DNA from: Lachnospiraceae bacterium MD308 | GTDB taxonomy: Bacteria; Bacillota; Clostridia; Lachnospirales; Lachnospiraceae | Direction: 5' to 3' | NCBI GenBank assembly: GCA_000403475.2 | Contig: KE159795.1 | Coordinates: 736,807 to 800,806 of the forward strand | DNA: 64,000 nucleotides | Shown here: positions 18,694 to 27,531 of the stretch, piece after piece | How positions within the stretch are numbered: position 1 is the first letter of the stretch | Layout: the number at the start of each line of letters is the position of its first letter | Notes under the pieces: model-generated | What the model was told of the DNA's origin: nothing | Seen by the model: the letters and a program-made list of their open reading frames with translations, nothing else | Databases searched by the model: none | Program-made: the position numbers and the translations under genes

Positions 18694-19353
18694 TTACATC
18701 TCCAATCGGTATCCATACTTGAAGATTGTCTTAATATCTTCTTCCAACCCTAATTTCTTCCGAATCCTGCGAATATGCACATCTACTGTCCGAGCGTCCC
18801 CGTAAAAATCCATACCCCAGGCGAGGTCAAGAAGCCGCTCTCTTGAAAGGGCAATATTTTTATTGATCAGAAGAATTTTTAAAAGTTCAAATTCCCGATT
18901 CGTAAGCTCTGTGACTCTGCCGCCTTTCGTCACTATCCCCGACGCCAGATTAACCTTTACATCCCGGATAATGTATATATTCTGCTCCTTTTGGAAACGC
19001 CGGAGCACCACCTGAACCCGGGCCAGAAGTTCCTCCACAGCAAAAGGCTTTACGATATAATCCTCCGCTCCCCCCATAAGTCCCTTCACTCTGTCCGGCA
19101 CTTCGTCCCTCGCAGTTACACAGATTACCGGAATATCCCCATAATCTTCGGCCAACCTGCGCATCAACAAAAATCCGTCCATATCCGGCAGACCGATATC
19201 TAAAAGAATCAGAGCAACTCTTTTCTGCTCAAGTACCAAAAGGGCTTCCCGGCCGGAAAAAGCCGTAAGCCCCTGATGTCCTGTCATAGACAGAGTTCTG
19301 CGGATCAATTCATTTATCTTTTTATCGTCCTCAATAATTAATATATCTGCCAC
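18694..19353 (-). CDS. OmpR-family response regulator
   Basis: A 219-residue regulator with an N-terminal receiver (acidic pair EDD, phospho-acceptor Asp in LLDIGLPDMDG, switch Thr in VTARD, Lys in VKPF) and a C-terminal winged helix (ELTNREFELLKILL, VDVHIRRIRKKLG). It is followed directly by its kinase gene; the kinase ribosome binding site overlaps the regulator stop. Six bp upstream ends the unknown anchored protein, so the three form one operon. Confidence 0.94.
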   Translation of the reverse strand: MADILIIEDDKKINELIRRTLSMTGHQGLTAFSGREALLVLEQKRVALILLDIGLPDMDGFLLMRRLAEDYGDIPVICVTARDEVPDRVKGLMGGAEDYIVKPFAVEELLARVQVVLRRFQKEQNIYIIRDVKVNLASGIVTKGGRVTELTNREFELLKILLINKNIALSRERLLDLAWGMDFYGDARTVDVHIRRIRKKLGLEEDIKTIFKYGYRLEM

Positions 19354-19359
19354 AAGCGA

Positions 19360-19971
19360 TTACTCCTTTGGATGGTCAGAAGTCTCATATGCTTTTTCGC
19401 CGATTTTTACTAACTGCTCTGCCGTCAAATCAGCGATAACCGCTTCCTTAGGGTTGATCCCAAATTCCCTGCACATGTCCTCAATCACAACTTTTCCTTC
19501 CCTGAACGCGTAGATCTCACAGATATAGATTTCCAGAGAGGATATCTCATACACTGCGTCCTTCTCATACGCCTCTTCGTCAAGCAGCGCACACTTTCCC
19601 ATATTTTTCCGAAGCCACAATGCCTCTTCGTAATTGCGCATTTCCCGTGTGACATCCTTCATCTGGGTAGTATCAACGTCAAGGTTATATTTGCTGCATA
19701 CTTCTTTTACAATCTCCTCGTCGGCAACGGCATCTTTATAAAGCATCTTCTGGTATGCATCGTCTGAAAAATACATCGGGGCCGGCTCCCTTTCTGTGTC
19801 TTCCCCCTTCTCCATAGAAAGCGTAAGCTCTTTATCCGCAGCTTTCGTAATCGTCTTTTCCACATGGCTCCTTGACCAGCCAACTCCCATCGCCATTCCC
19901 GCCATCATGCATACTGCCATTCCGGCAGCTATCAATACTACTCCGTACTTTTTCCATTTTCCATTCATCAT
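19360..19971 (-). CDS. Membrane-anchored protein of unknown function in a two-component operon
   Basis: I do not recognise this 203-residue protein. It has one N-terminal hydrophobic helix (about 9-30, rich in Met, Ala and Gly) with no clear cleavage site, then a highly charged, mainly acidic, predicted helical domain that should lie outside the membrane. The start follows GGAG at 7 nt. It is the first gene of the operon with the response regulator and histidine kinase, so it may act as an accessory sensor or as a target of that system. Confidence 0.72.
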   Translation of the reverse strand: MMNGKWKKYGVVLIAAGMAVCMMAGMAMGVGWSRSHVEKTITKAADKELTLSMEKGEDTEREPAPMYFSDDAYQKMLYKDAVADEEIVKEVCSKYNLDVDTTQMKDVTREMRNYEEALWLRKNMGKCALLDEEAYEKDAVYEISSLEIYICEIYAFREGKVVIEDMCREFGINPKEAVIADLTAEQLVKIGEKAYETSDHPKE

Positions 19972-20088
19972 CCTTATGCTCCTTTCTCCCGTTCACGGCA
20001 GCGTGACATATATGACCCGCGCCTTATTTTTTGTTACAAATAAAGCATAAGATATAGTTGTTGCAGAGTTATTACAAGCCAGTTTCGA

Positions 20089-21117
20089 TTATTGGCAAAT
20101 CAACATCGCATCCCCAAAGGAAAAGAAGCGATACCTTTCTTTCACTGCCTCCTCATACGCCGCCAGCACATTCTCTCTCCCCGCCAACGCACTTACCAGC
20201 ATAATAAGTGTTGATTCCGGCAGATGAAAATTCGTAATCAAACCGTCAAGCACTTTAAACTCATATCCTGGATAGATAAAGATATCTGTCCATCCGCTCT
20301 TTGCCTCCAGGTGCCCGCATTCATCCGCCGCAGACTCAACCGTACGGCAGCTCGTCGTCCCTACGCATATCACCCTGTTTCCGGTTTCCTTCGCCCGGTT
20401 AATCTTCTTTGCAGCTTCCTCATCAATTTGATAAAACTCCGAATGCATATGATGATCCGTGATCTCGTCCACCTTCACCGGCCGGAATGTGCCAAGTCCT
20501 ACGTGAAGAGTTACCCGAGCAATCTCGATCCCTCGTTTCTGAATATCTTCCAGAAGCTCCGGTGTAAAATGAAGGCCTGCCGTGGGAGCCGCCGCCGAAC
20601 CCGTATGCTTCGCGTACACAGTCTGATAACGGTTCTTATCCTGCAGTTGGTGGGTAATATAAGGCGGAAGCGGCATCTGTCCAAGTCTGTCCAGGATTTC
20701 CTCAAAAATACCTTCAAAGGCAAATTGTATCAAGCGGTTTCCTTCCTCCACGATATCCACAACTTCCCCTACAAGCAGTCCATCGCCAAAGCTTATCTTC
20801 GTGCCAATCTTTGCTTTCTTTCCTGGCTTGACCAGAGTTTCCCATACATTATTCTCTTTTCTCTTTAACAGCAGCACTTCAATCTTTGCATCGGTTCCAA
20901 TCTTCGAACCAATGAGTCTAGCCGGAATCACCTTCGTATCATTGATTACAAGGCAGTCTCCTTCCCGGAGATAGTCTGTAACTTCTCTGAATATATGGTG
21001 AGAAACAGCCCCGGACTTCCTGTCTAGGACAAGAAGTCTGGAGCTGGAACGATCCGCTAATGGGTCCTGTGCAATCAATTCTTCCGGCAATTCATAATAA
21101 AAATCTGTTCGTTTCAT
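20089..21117 (-). CDS. queA: S-adenosylmethionine:tRNA ribosyltransferase-isomerase
   Basis: Full-length QueA (342 residues), which transfers the ribosyl part of S-adenosylmethionine to preQ1 in tRNA to make epoxyqueuosine. It begins with the family sequence [12 protein letters not shown] and contains [17 protein letters not shown] and the late [13 protein letters not shown] motif. It lies 3 bp after the RDD-family gene in the same direction. No tgt or other queuosine gene is in the window. Confidence 0.96.
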   Translation of the reverse strand: MKRTDFYYELPEELIAQDPLADRSSSRLLVLDRKSGAVSHHIFREVTDYLREGDCLVINDTKVIPARLIGSKIGTDAKIEVLLLKRKENNVWETLVKPGKKAKIGTKISFGDGLLVGEVVDIVEEGNRLIQFAFEGIFEEILDRLGQMPLPPYITHQLQDKNRYQTVYAKHTGSAAAPTAGLHFTPELLEDIQKRGIEIARVTLHVGLGTFRPVKVDEITDHHMHSEFYQIDEEAAKKINRAKETGNRVICVGTTSCRTVESAADECGHLEAKSGWTDIFIYPGYEFKVLDGLITNFHLPESTLIMLVSALAGRENVLAAYEEAVKERYRFFSFGDAMLICQ

Positions 21118-21120
21118 CGA

Positions 21121-21939
21121 TTATGAATCCCTTTCTGTTGTTGTATCCGTATCACTTTCCTGAGATGTCTGCTCATCAGGCTCATGAACATCTTCTGATA
21201 CCCCTGCTGCCTCTGATATTGCCTGCTCATCAGGCTCATAGACATCTTTCTGCCCCATATACGGCGCATCCCAGGGCATTCTCGAAGTTTCTCCTGATAC
21301 TTTTTCCGTGTTCACTTCCAGAATCTGCTCTTTTAATATCTCTTTTTCCGGCTCTGCTTTCTTTGGCACTGTCTGCATCGAATAAGTCTTCGGCATTGCT
21401 TCTTGCTCCGGAACTCTTCCCATAGGCTCCGCAAGTGGAGTAAACGCTGTCTCCATCTTAAAGACTTTAATCCTCTTTGCATAGATTACCCGCGTGTCAC
21501 AGAGAATATCATGTATTCCCCGTTTTTCTTTATCGATACCAATCATAAGATACCCGACCCCTACAATCACGCCGCTTAAAAACCTGCCCACCGTCTCACG
21601 GTACACAATTGTAAGAAATCCCGGCTTTTCCTCTCCGCCGGCACTGATGACACGAAGGTTCATCGCCTTTTTTCCAAGCGTAGTCCCTGCGTAATACGTG
21701 CAGAGGATAAAATACAGCGCCTCCGACAGATACAGTACGATATCTTTCAAATTATACTGAAACAAGAGATTTCCTCCAAGTACCGTGCCCTCCACTGCTG
21801 CCATAATCCCCGAAACTGCAAGCCGAACGGAAAAAAGTGCAAAAAACACGATTATATTGTCGAGAAGATAGGCTGCAAAGCGTATCCAGAATCCTGCATA
21901 TTCATATCCTGCCGTATCATTACTGTAACTGTTCTGCAT
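21121..21939 (-). CDS. RDD family membrane protein with an acidic C-terminal tail
   Basis: The N-terminal 150 residues form an RDD domain: GFWIRFAAYLLDNII at the start (the Arg and Asp of the name), two or three membrane helices and GTTLGKKAMNLRV. Residues 175-272 are a low-complexity cytosolic tail, rich in Glu, Pro and Ser, with an internal repeat (VYEPDEQ and VHEPDEQ). RDD proteins are of uncertain, sometimes transport-related, function. The start overlaps the end of sppA by 20 bp, so expression is coupled. Confidence 0.85.
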   Translation of the reverse strand: MQNSYSNDTAGYEYAGFWIRFAAYLLDNIIVFFALFSVRLAVSGIMAAVEGTVLGGNLLFQYNLKDIVLYLSEALYFILCTYYAGTTLGKKAMNLRVISAGGEEKPGFLTIVYRETVGRFLSGVIVGVGYLMIGIDKEKRGIHDILCDTRVIYAKRIKVFKMETAFTPLAEPMGRVPEQEAMPKTYSMQTVPKKAEPEKEILKEQILEVNTEKVSGETSRMPWDAPYMGQKDVYEPDEQAISEAAGVSEDVHEPDEQTSQESDTDTTTERDS

Positions 21940-22903
21940 AGTACATCAGCACCCCGCTTTCCTTCTCTTCTGCGGTTTCTTTCAGTATTTGCGCTTCCGA
22001 CTTCGGCACAAGACCTGACACCTTCGTAAACAACTGGGACAGAATCTTATCCTTTGTCTTTGGCTGATAAAACTCGTAAACTCCCATCTCCTGGCTCATG
22101 TCTGCCTTCATATCTGCAAATAAGCTGATTTCATCAATCAATCCATTTTCCTTCGCCTGTTTTGCCGTATAAGTCCGCCCGTCTGCCAGAACCTTTACTT
22201 CTTCCACTGACATATTCCGTCCTTCGGATACTTTTCCTACAAAGTCTTCATAGCATTCATTGATCTGCGACTGATAAATCTCAATCTGTTCCTCAGTCAT
22301 CTTACTGCTGTCTTTATTTTTTCCGCTTGTGATGCTTATATAACGCATTCCCAATTTTTCATAAAGCCCTGTCAAATCAAATCCAGACATGATCACGCCG
22401 ATAGAGCCTGTTGTTGTATTCGGATTTGCATAAATCTTATCCGCCGGCATAGACACCATATACCCGCCGGATGCTGCATAATGAGCCATATAATCCCATA
22501 TAGGACGCCCCGTTTTTTGTTTATATTCCTGTAGTTTCTGATAAAGCTCTTCTGATTCGTAAACGGTTCCGCCAGGGGAATCCACATAAAGCAGCATCCC
22601 TTTATTATTCTTATCATTTATCAGCCGGTCAATATAATCCAGTGTTGTAACATGCTGATAGCTCTGCTCTTTATCAAAAATCCCAAGCTCTGCCTGCTGT
22701 TCTATCGTTCCTACGACATTGACTATTGCAATATAATCCTTCTTTGGCGCATCAAACTCCATCCCTCCGGTCAGAGACAATGCATCTTTCATGCTCTTAT
22801 CCAACGCCTTCTGAGAAAATGTATTTGTAAGCACGCTGCTTATACCGATAATAATAAATAATCCCGCCGCTACTACCAGACCTATCGTTTGTTTTTTATT
22901 CAT
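21920..22903 (-). CDS. sppA: Signal peptide peptidase
   Basis: A single-domain SppA (327 residues) of the Bacillus type: an N-terminal anchor helix (about 6-25) and an S49 serine protease domain. The catalytic serine is in YAASGGYMVS and the candidate lysine in ITSGKNKD; GSIGVI is conserved. It degrades leftover signal peptides or processes envelope proteins. The ATG at 22903 (MNKKQTIG) with GAGG upstream is preferred over the longer frame from 22951, which would start inside pheT. Confidence 0.92.
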   Translation of the reverse strand: MNKKQTIGLVVAAGLFIIIGISSVLTNTFSQKALDKSMKDALSLTGGMEFDAPKKDYIAIVNVVGTIEQQAELGIFDKEQSYQHVTTLDYIDRLINDKNNKGMLLYVDSPGGTVYESEELYQKLQEYKQKTGRPIWDYMAHYAASGGYMVSMPADKIYANPNTTTGSIGVIMSGFDLTGLYEKLGMRYISITSGKNKDSSKMTEEQIEIYQSQINECYEDFVGKVSEGRNMSVEEVKVLADGRTYTAKQAKENGLIDEISLFADMKADMSQEMGVYEFYQPKTKDKILSQLFTKVSGLVPKSEAQILKETAEEKESGVLMYYAEQLQ

Positions 22904-22919
22904 CCGTAAAACCTCTTTT

Positions 22920-25340
22920 CTATTTCCGCAGCTCAATTCCCATGCCGTCAAGTGCTTTCAGGATTCTGTCCATTGCCTCCGTCACCTCTGCATCTGACAG
23001 TGTCTTATCCTTTGCCCTGAACACGATGGAATAAGCGATAGACTTAAAACCTTCCTTAATCTGGGAGCCCTCGTAGAGATCAAACAGCCCATAGCTCTCT
23101 AAATACGCTCCCCCTTTCTTTTCAATGACTTCCTCAATCTGCCCTGCCAGGATGTGCTTTGGCACTACCATGCTGATGTCGCGGTTTACAGCCGGGAATC
23201 TGGCAATTCCGGCATACTTCCTGTCAAAAGTAGCCATCTTGACAATATACGGCATGTCAATGACTGCCACGTAAGCCCTCGTTCCGATACCATAGCTGTC
23301 TGCCACTTCCGGGTGTACCTCTCCCAAGTACCCAACCGTCTCTCCATTGTAAATAATATTCGCCTGACGCCCCGGATGAAGATACGGCTTTCCGGCATTG
23401 GGGTCATAGCTTTCTTTTCCACGCAATCCCACTTTGTCAAAGAACTCCTCTACCACGCCTTTCATGCTGAAGAAATCTCCCTCTCCGTACATTCCGAGGG
23501 TAAACTGCATCCTTTCCTCCGGCAGCTCTGAAAGAGGCAGCGTCTTTGGAAGATAGATATTTCCAAGCTCATAAAGCCTTACATTTTTATTCCTGCGGTT
23601 GTAGTTAGTTGCCAGCGACGTAAGCATCCCGTTTAAAGACGTCGTACGCATAATGCTGTAATCCTCCCCGAGAGGGTTCATAATCTCCACCGTATTTCTC
23701 AGAGGAGAATCCGCCGGGATCAAAAGCTTGTCAAATACCTTCGGGCTCTCAAAGGAATAGCTCATCCCCTGGCTGAATCCGCAGAACTCCGCAATATCCC
23801 TGGCAATCTCCTCAATCCTCAGCTTAAAGGAAAGCTTGCCTGCTGTGGCCTCCCCGGCCGGCAGCGTCGTAGGGATATTGTCATAGCCGTAAAATCTCGC
23901 AACTTCCTCTGCCAGATCCGCAAGGCGGAACAAGTCATGGCGGAACGTAGGCGCAATCACCTCGTTCGTCTCCGCGTCATATTCAAGGTCAAGCATTTTA
24001 AAGTAAGAAAGCATCTCTTCCCTGGAAATGTCCGTACCGAGAATCGCATTAATCTTCTCCGCGTCAAAAGGAACCCTCACCGGTTCTTTCTTCTTCCCGT
24101 ACACATCCACGATGCCTCCGACTACCTCTCCGGCCCCAAGCTCTTCAACGAGCTGGCAGGCGCGGTCAATAGCTGCCTTTGCATTGTTGGGATCAAGCCC
24201 TTTTTCAAACTTGCCCGACGCATCCGTCCGAAGGCCCACTTTCTTGCTGGATTTGCGGATATTCGTGCCGTCAAAGCATGCCGCCTCAAAAAGCATAGTA
24301 TGCACGTCATCGGTGATCATGGAATTCTCGCCTCCCATGATGCCCGCAATGCCCACAGACTTCTCTCCGTCACAGATCATCAGCACGGAATCATCCATCT
24401 GCCTCTCCTGCCCGTCCAGTGTCACAAACTTTTCATCTTTTGCGGCTCTGCGAACGATAATCTCACGGCCCGCGATCGTGTCAAGGTCATAGGCATGCAT
24501 GGGCTGTCCGTACTCTTCCATCACATAGTTAGTAATGTCAACCAGATTGTTGATGGGACGGATTCCCACAGACGCAAGCCTCCTCTGCATCCACTTAGGA
24601 GACGGCCCGATCTTGATATTTTTTACCACTCTGGCACAATATCTGGGGCACAGCTCTGCATCTTTCACAGAAACCTTGATATAGTCATTCACATCCTCGC
24701 TGTTTCCCGTCTCCGTCACAACCGGCGGCACAAAGCTTTTCCGGAAAGTCGCCGCGGCCTCCCTGGCGATTCCGATTACGCTGAAACAGTCCACCCTGTT
24801 TGACGTCACCTCATACTCAAACACCACGTCGTCAAGGCCTAAGGCTTTCACAGCGCTTTCTCCCACTTGGGCGTCCTCCGGGAAAATGTAGATGCCATAC
24901 TCCGGCGACTCCGGGTACATATCTTTGTTTGAGCCAAGCTCCTCGATGGAGCACATCATGCCGAAACTCTCCACGCCGCGAAGTTTCCCCTTCTTAATCT
25001 TCACGCCGCCTTCCACACGGCTGCCCGGCTCATGGCCTCCCGCCACGCGCCCGCCGTCTAACACTACCGGAACTTTGTCTCCTTCCTTCACGTTAGGCGC
25101 ACCTGTAACGATCTGCACCGTCTCTGTGCCTACATTTACCTGGCAGACAATCAGCTTATCTGCGTCCGGATGTTTTTCAATTTTGTCAATCTGGCCGATG
25201 ACAATCTTGTCAAGGTCAGCGTCTAATTCTTCATATCCTTCTACCTTTGTGCCGGATAACGTCATGGCGTCAGTGTATTCCTGCGCCGTGACATTTAAGT
25301 CCGGGACATATGCTTTTATCCATGATAATGATGTATTCAT
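22920..25340 (-). CDS. pheT: Phenylalanyl-tRNA synthetase beta subunit
   Basis: Full-length PheT (806 residues). Domains in order are the N-terminal EMAP-like tRNA-binding domain (about 40-150), the B3/B4 editing domain (about 215-390), the B5 domain (about 405-475), a core related to the catalytic fold and the C-terminal anticodon-binding domain (about 710-806). It forms an alpha2-beta2 enzyme with PheS. It is unusual that 322 bp containing a repeat element separate it from pheS. The two genes normally lie close together. Confidence 0.97.
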   Translation of the reverse strand: MNTSLSWIKAYVPDLNVTAQEYTDAMTLSGTKVEGYEELDADLDKIVIGQIDKIEKHPDADKLIVCQVNVGTETVQIVTGAPNVKEGDKVPVVLDGGRVAGGHEPGSRVEGGVKIKKGKLRGVESFGMMCSIEELGSNKDMYPESPEYGIYIFPEDAQVGESAVKALGLDDVVFEYEVTSNRVDCFSVIGIAREAAATFRKSFVPPVVTETGNSEDVNDYIKVSVKDAELCPRYCARVVKNIKIGPSPKWMQRRLASVGIRPINNLVDITNYVMEEYGQPMHAYDLDTIAGREIIVRRAAKDEKFVTLDGQERQMDDSVLMICDGEKSVGIAGIMGGENSMITDDVHTMLFEAACFDGTNIRKSSKKVGLRTDASGKFEKGLDPNNAKAAIDRACQLVEELGAGEVVGGIVDVYGKKKEPVRVPFDAEKINAILGTDISREEMLSYFKMLDLEYDAETNEVIAPTFRHDLFRLADLAEEVARFYGYDNIPTTLPAGEATAGKLSFKLRIEEIARDIAEFCGFSQGMSYSFESPKVFDKLLIPADSPLRNTVEIMNPLGEDYSIMRTTSLNGMLTSLATNYNRRNKNVRLYELGNIYLPKTLPLSELPEERMQFTLGMYGEGDFFSMKGVVEEFFDKVGLRGKESYDPNAGKPYLHPGRQANIIYNGETVGYLGEVHPEVADSYGIGTRAYVAVIDMPYIVKMATFDRKYAGIARFPAVNRDISMVVPKHILAGQIEEVIEKKGGAYLESYGLFDLYEGSQIKEGFKSIAYSIVFRAKDKTLSDAEVTEAMDRILKALDGMGIELRK

Positions 25341-25406
25341 CTGTTTAACTCCTTTTACATTGATTTAATTTGTTTGGCTTTTGTACGGGCACTGCTCCTC
25401 TCTCTG

Positions 25407-25499
25407 CTCCGCAGTGCTAAGCTCGTTTCCGCTCCGCTCCTTCTCGCTTTACGGGCTCTCGCCCTATGACGGGGAGCAATTCACCGATTGCTTTTGTGC
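25407..25499. repeat. Direct repeat copy 1 in the pheS-pheT gap
   Basis: A 93-bp unit that is repeated exactly at 25518-25610 (period 111 bp). It contains GC-rich short palindromic words and ends with the half-site GGGGAGCAATTCACCGAT (25471-25488) shared with the inverted repeat described below. Confidence 0.9.
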
Positions 25500-25517
25500 C
25501 GGCTCCTCTCACCTTTA

Positions 25518-25610
25518 CTCCGCAGTGCTAAGCTCGTTTCCGCTCCGCTCCTTCTCGCTTTACGGGCTCTCGCCCTATGACGGGGAGCAATTCACCGATT
25601 GCTTTTGTGC
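25518..25610. repeat. Direct repeat copy 2 in the pheS-pheT gap
   Basis: Exact 93-bp copy of 25407-25499. Between the copies lie 18 unrelated bases. The exact identity of two non-coding copies suggests a recent or conserved duplication. Confidence 0.9.
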
Positions 25611-25640
25611 AAGCACAACGCGATCGGTGAATTGCTCCCC
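25582..25640. repeat. 18-bp inverted repeat ending the pheS-pheT repeat element
   Basis: GGGGAGCAATTCACCGAT (25582-25599) pairs perfectly with 25623-25640. The first copy of the left arm (25471-25488) could pair with the same right arm, giving two exclusive hairpins in the RNA. Open frames across it are not credible genes. Confidence 0.85.
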
Positions 25641-25662
25641 GGCGCACTGCTCATTGCCAACG

Positions 25663-26682
25663 CTAAAACTGTTGCAAGAATCGGATGTCGTTTTCGTAGA
25701 GAAGGCGCATGTCGTCGATTTCGTATTTGAGCAGGGCGATTCGCTCTAAGCCTACACCGAAAGCGAATCCAGTGTATTCTTCCGGGTCGATGCCGCACAT
25801 CTCCAGGACGTGAGGGTGTACCATTCCGCAGCCGAGGATCTCTATCCAGCCGGAGCCTTTGCAGAAACGGCAGCCTTTCCCTCCGCACTTAAAGCAGGAT
25901 ACGTCCACCTCTGCGCTTGGCTCTGTGAACGGGAAGTGGTGCGGGCGGAACTTTGTCTTTGTGTCCGGACCGAATAATTCTTTTGCAAATACCTCAAGGG
26001 TTCCCTTAAGATCTGCAAAGGAAATATTTTTATCAATAACCAGTCCTTCAATCTGATGAAAGGACGGGGAATGGGTAGCGTCTACCTCGTCTGAACGGAA
26101 CACTCTTCCAGGCGCTATCATGCGGATGGGGAGTTTCCCTTCCTCCATCACCCGAGCCTGCACCGGGGATGTCTGGGTACGCAGCACAATCTCTTTATTG
26201 ATATAGAAAGTATCCTGTTCATCCTTTGCCGGATGGTCGGCCGGGATATTTAACTTCTCAAAGTTGTAAAGATCGTATTCTACCTCCGGGCCTTCCACCA
26301 CTTCATAGCCCAGGCCTATGAAGATCCTCTCCACTTCCTCAAGAGCGATCGTGTTCGGATGGCGGTGCCCCACCATGTTTTTCTTTGAAGGGAGCGTGAC
26401 GTCAATCACTTCCTGCTTTAACTTCTCTGCCCGGATTGCGCGCTCCATCTTCTTTTTGCTCTCCTCAAGAAGGGATTCGATTGCCGCCCTAGTCTCATTC
26501 ACCATCTGGCCGACCTTCGGCCTGTCCTCTGCCGCTACGTCCTTCATCCCTTTTAATACTGCGGTAAGCTCCCCTTTCTTCCCCAGGAACTTCACCCGCA
26601 CATCATTAAGTTTCTCCGGCATATCGGCGCTTTCAATGGCTTTTAACGCCTCGTCTCTGATGCTCTGTAATCTCTCTTTCAT
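25663..26682 (-). CDS. pheS: Phenylalanyl-tRNA synthetase alpha subunit
   Basis: Class II synthetase catalytic subunit (339 residues). An N-terminal coiled coil (about 1-90) is followed by the catalytic domain with motif 2 ([19 protein letters not shown]) and motif 3 ([14 protein letters not shown]). An extra [16 protein letters not shown] zinc-ribbon-like segment, common in Firmicutes PheS, lies near residue 260. The ATG at 26682 (MKERLQ) gives the family start; the frame upstream runs into the T-box terminator. Expression is controlled by the T-box leader. Confidence 0.97.
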   Translation of the reverse strand: MKERLQSIRDEALKAIESADMPEKLNDVRVKFLGKKGELTAVLKGMKDVAAEDRPKVGQMVNETRAAIESLLEESKKKMERAIRAEKLKQEVIDVTLPSKKNMVGHRHPNTIALEEVERIFIGLGYEVVEGPEVEYDLYNFEKLNIPADHPAKDEQDTFYINKEIVLRTQTSPVQARVMEEGKLPIRMIAPGRVFRSDEVDATHSPSFHQIEGLVIDKNISFADLKGTLEVFAKELFGPDTKTKFRPHHFPFTEPSAEVDVSCFKCGGKGCRFCKGSGWIEILGCGMVHPHVLEMCGIDPEEYTGFAFGVGLERIALLKYEIDDMRLLYENDIRFLQQF

Positions 26683-26713
26683 CACTATCGTTTCCTTTCC
26701 TATCATTTTGCAT

Positions 26714-26985
26714 AAAAAAATCCCCATCCCTATCTGTATAGGGACGAGGAATTACCCGCGATACCACCCTGATTCCCATATGTTCTGAAAACATACAGGC
26801 GCTCATTGCTGCGTAACGTGCAGACACGGCATTTCCTACTTTCATTATATCTGTTTCAAAAATGCAGCTTGCGTGGGAAATTCGATTGCCACCTGAACCT
26901 GAGGGAACTTTCAGCCGGGGATTCCCCCTCTCTGACGGAAAATGGCTCTCTACTTTACACGGTCATCGCTTTTTTCTATTCGTAC
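26714..26985 (-). promoter_or_regulatory. T-box leader of pheS
   Basis: The minus strand has the T-box core AGGGTGGTATCGCGG (26771-26757) and, right after it, a strong terminator: a 12-bp stem (CCTCGTCCCTAT with ATAGGGATGGGG) followed by seven T (down to 26714). Competition of the T-box with this stem is the known antitermination switch driven by uncharged tRNA. The upstream part folds into a long Stem I region; a phenylalanine codon (UUU or UUC) occurs near 26881-26877, but which triplet is the specifier is not certain. The gene downstream makes tRNA-Phe the expected ligand. Confidence 0.93.
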
Positions 26986-26991
26986 TTCAAT

Positions 26992-27019
26992 ATTGTAACA
27001 TACCGCTAAACAATGTCAA
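26992..27019 (-). promoter_or_regulatory. Promoter of the pheS T-box transcript
   Basis: Minus-strand consensus TTGACA (27019-27014), 16-bp spacer, TACAAT (26997-26992). The predicted start near 26985 fits the length of a T-box leader of about 300 nt. Confidence 0.75.
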
Positions 27020-27036
27020 GAGTAAAACTTGATTTC

Positions 27037-27507
27037 TTAACCTCTAAGCGTCGCAATCAATCTCTTCGGACGAAGCAAAAGATCCAGTGCATCTTCTATG
27101 TTCCTCGTACACACATCTGCCTCTCCAAGAAGTCTACCGCACATGCCTTCCTGCTCCATCACTGCAATCGCCAGTGCGCTTGCCCTGCACATCAGCTTGT
27201 CGTTGCGCCCGTTTCCGATTGCGATACATCTATCCTCTCCAAGTCCTTCAACAACTGCCAGCTTTTCATCTAAAGCACCGTCCGTCGGGAATGTCTGTAT
27301 CTTAAGAGGCAATCCTTCGCACATCTTTTTTGCTGTTCCGTGAGTATCCGCGGTCAATACATATATCTCAAGCTCTTTCGACAGCGTTATCAATCGTTCT
27401 CTCACAGAATCCCGTATCTCGCCATCCAAAGCAATCGTTCCATTATAATCCAGAACAAGATACTCAAGTTCTAATGTTTTGTAATTTGGTATTTCTATCT
27501 TTAACAC
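27037..27507 (-). CDS. HAD-like protein related to soluble P-type ATPase phosphatase domains
   Basis: A 156-residue haloacid-dehalogenase-fold protein. Motif I reads DYNGT (Asp20): the second aspartate of true phosphatases (DxDGT) is Asn, as in the DKTGT motif of P-type ATPases and in small stand-alone proteins of COG4087 type. Later motifs (VLTADTHGT and the GNGRNDKLM loop) are intact. The substrate is unknown. It is 24 bp downstream of the YihY/BrkB gene and likely in the same transcript. Confidence 0.85.
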   Translation of the reverse strand: MLKIEIPNYKTLELEYLVLDYNGTIALDGEIRDSVRERLITLSKELEIYVLTADTHGTAKKMCEGLPLKIQTFPTDGALDEKLAVVEGLGEDRCIAIGNGRNDKLMCRASALAIAVMEQEGMCGRLLGEADVCTRNIEDALDLLLRPKRLIATLRG

Positions 27508-27531
27508 TTTTCTTCCCTCATTTTCTTAATT

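Noticed and set aside
23937-24803. 288-residue plus-strand ORF inside pheT
   Set aside because: Antisense shadow of a clear, conserved gene; His/Arg-rich composition typical for such shadows.
25381-25888. ORFs across the pheS-pheT gap on both strands
   Set aside because: They follow from translation of the 93-bp repeat and of the end of pheS in other frames; no ribosome binding site and no protein-like composition.
26633-26845. 70-residue minus-strand ORF
   Set aside because: It covers the T-box, its terminator and the start of pheS; it is a shadow of regulatory RNA.
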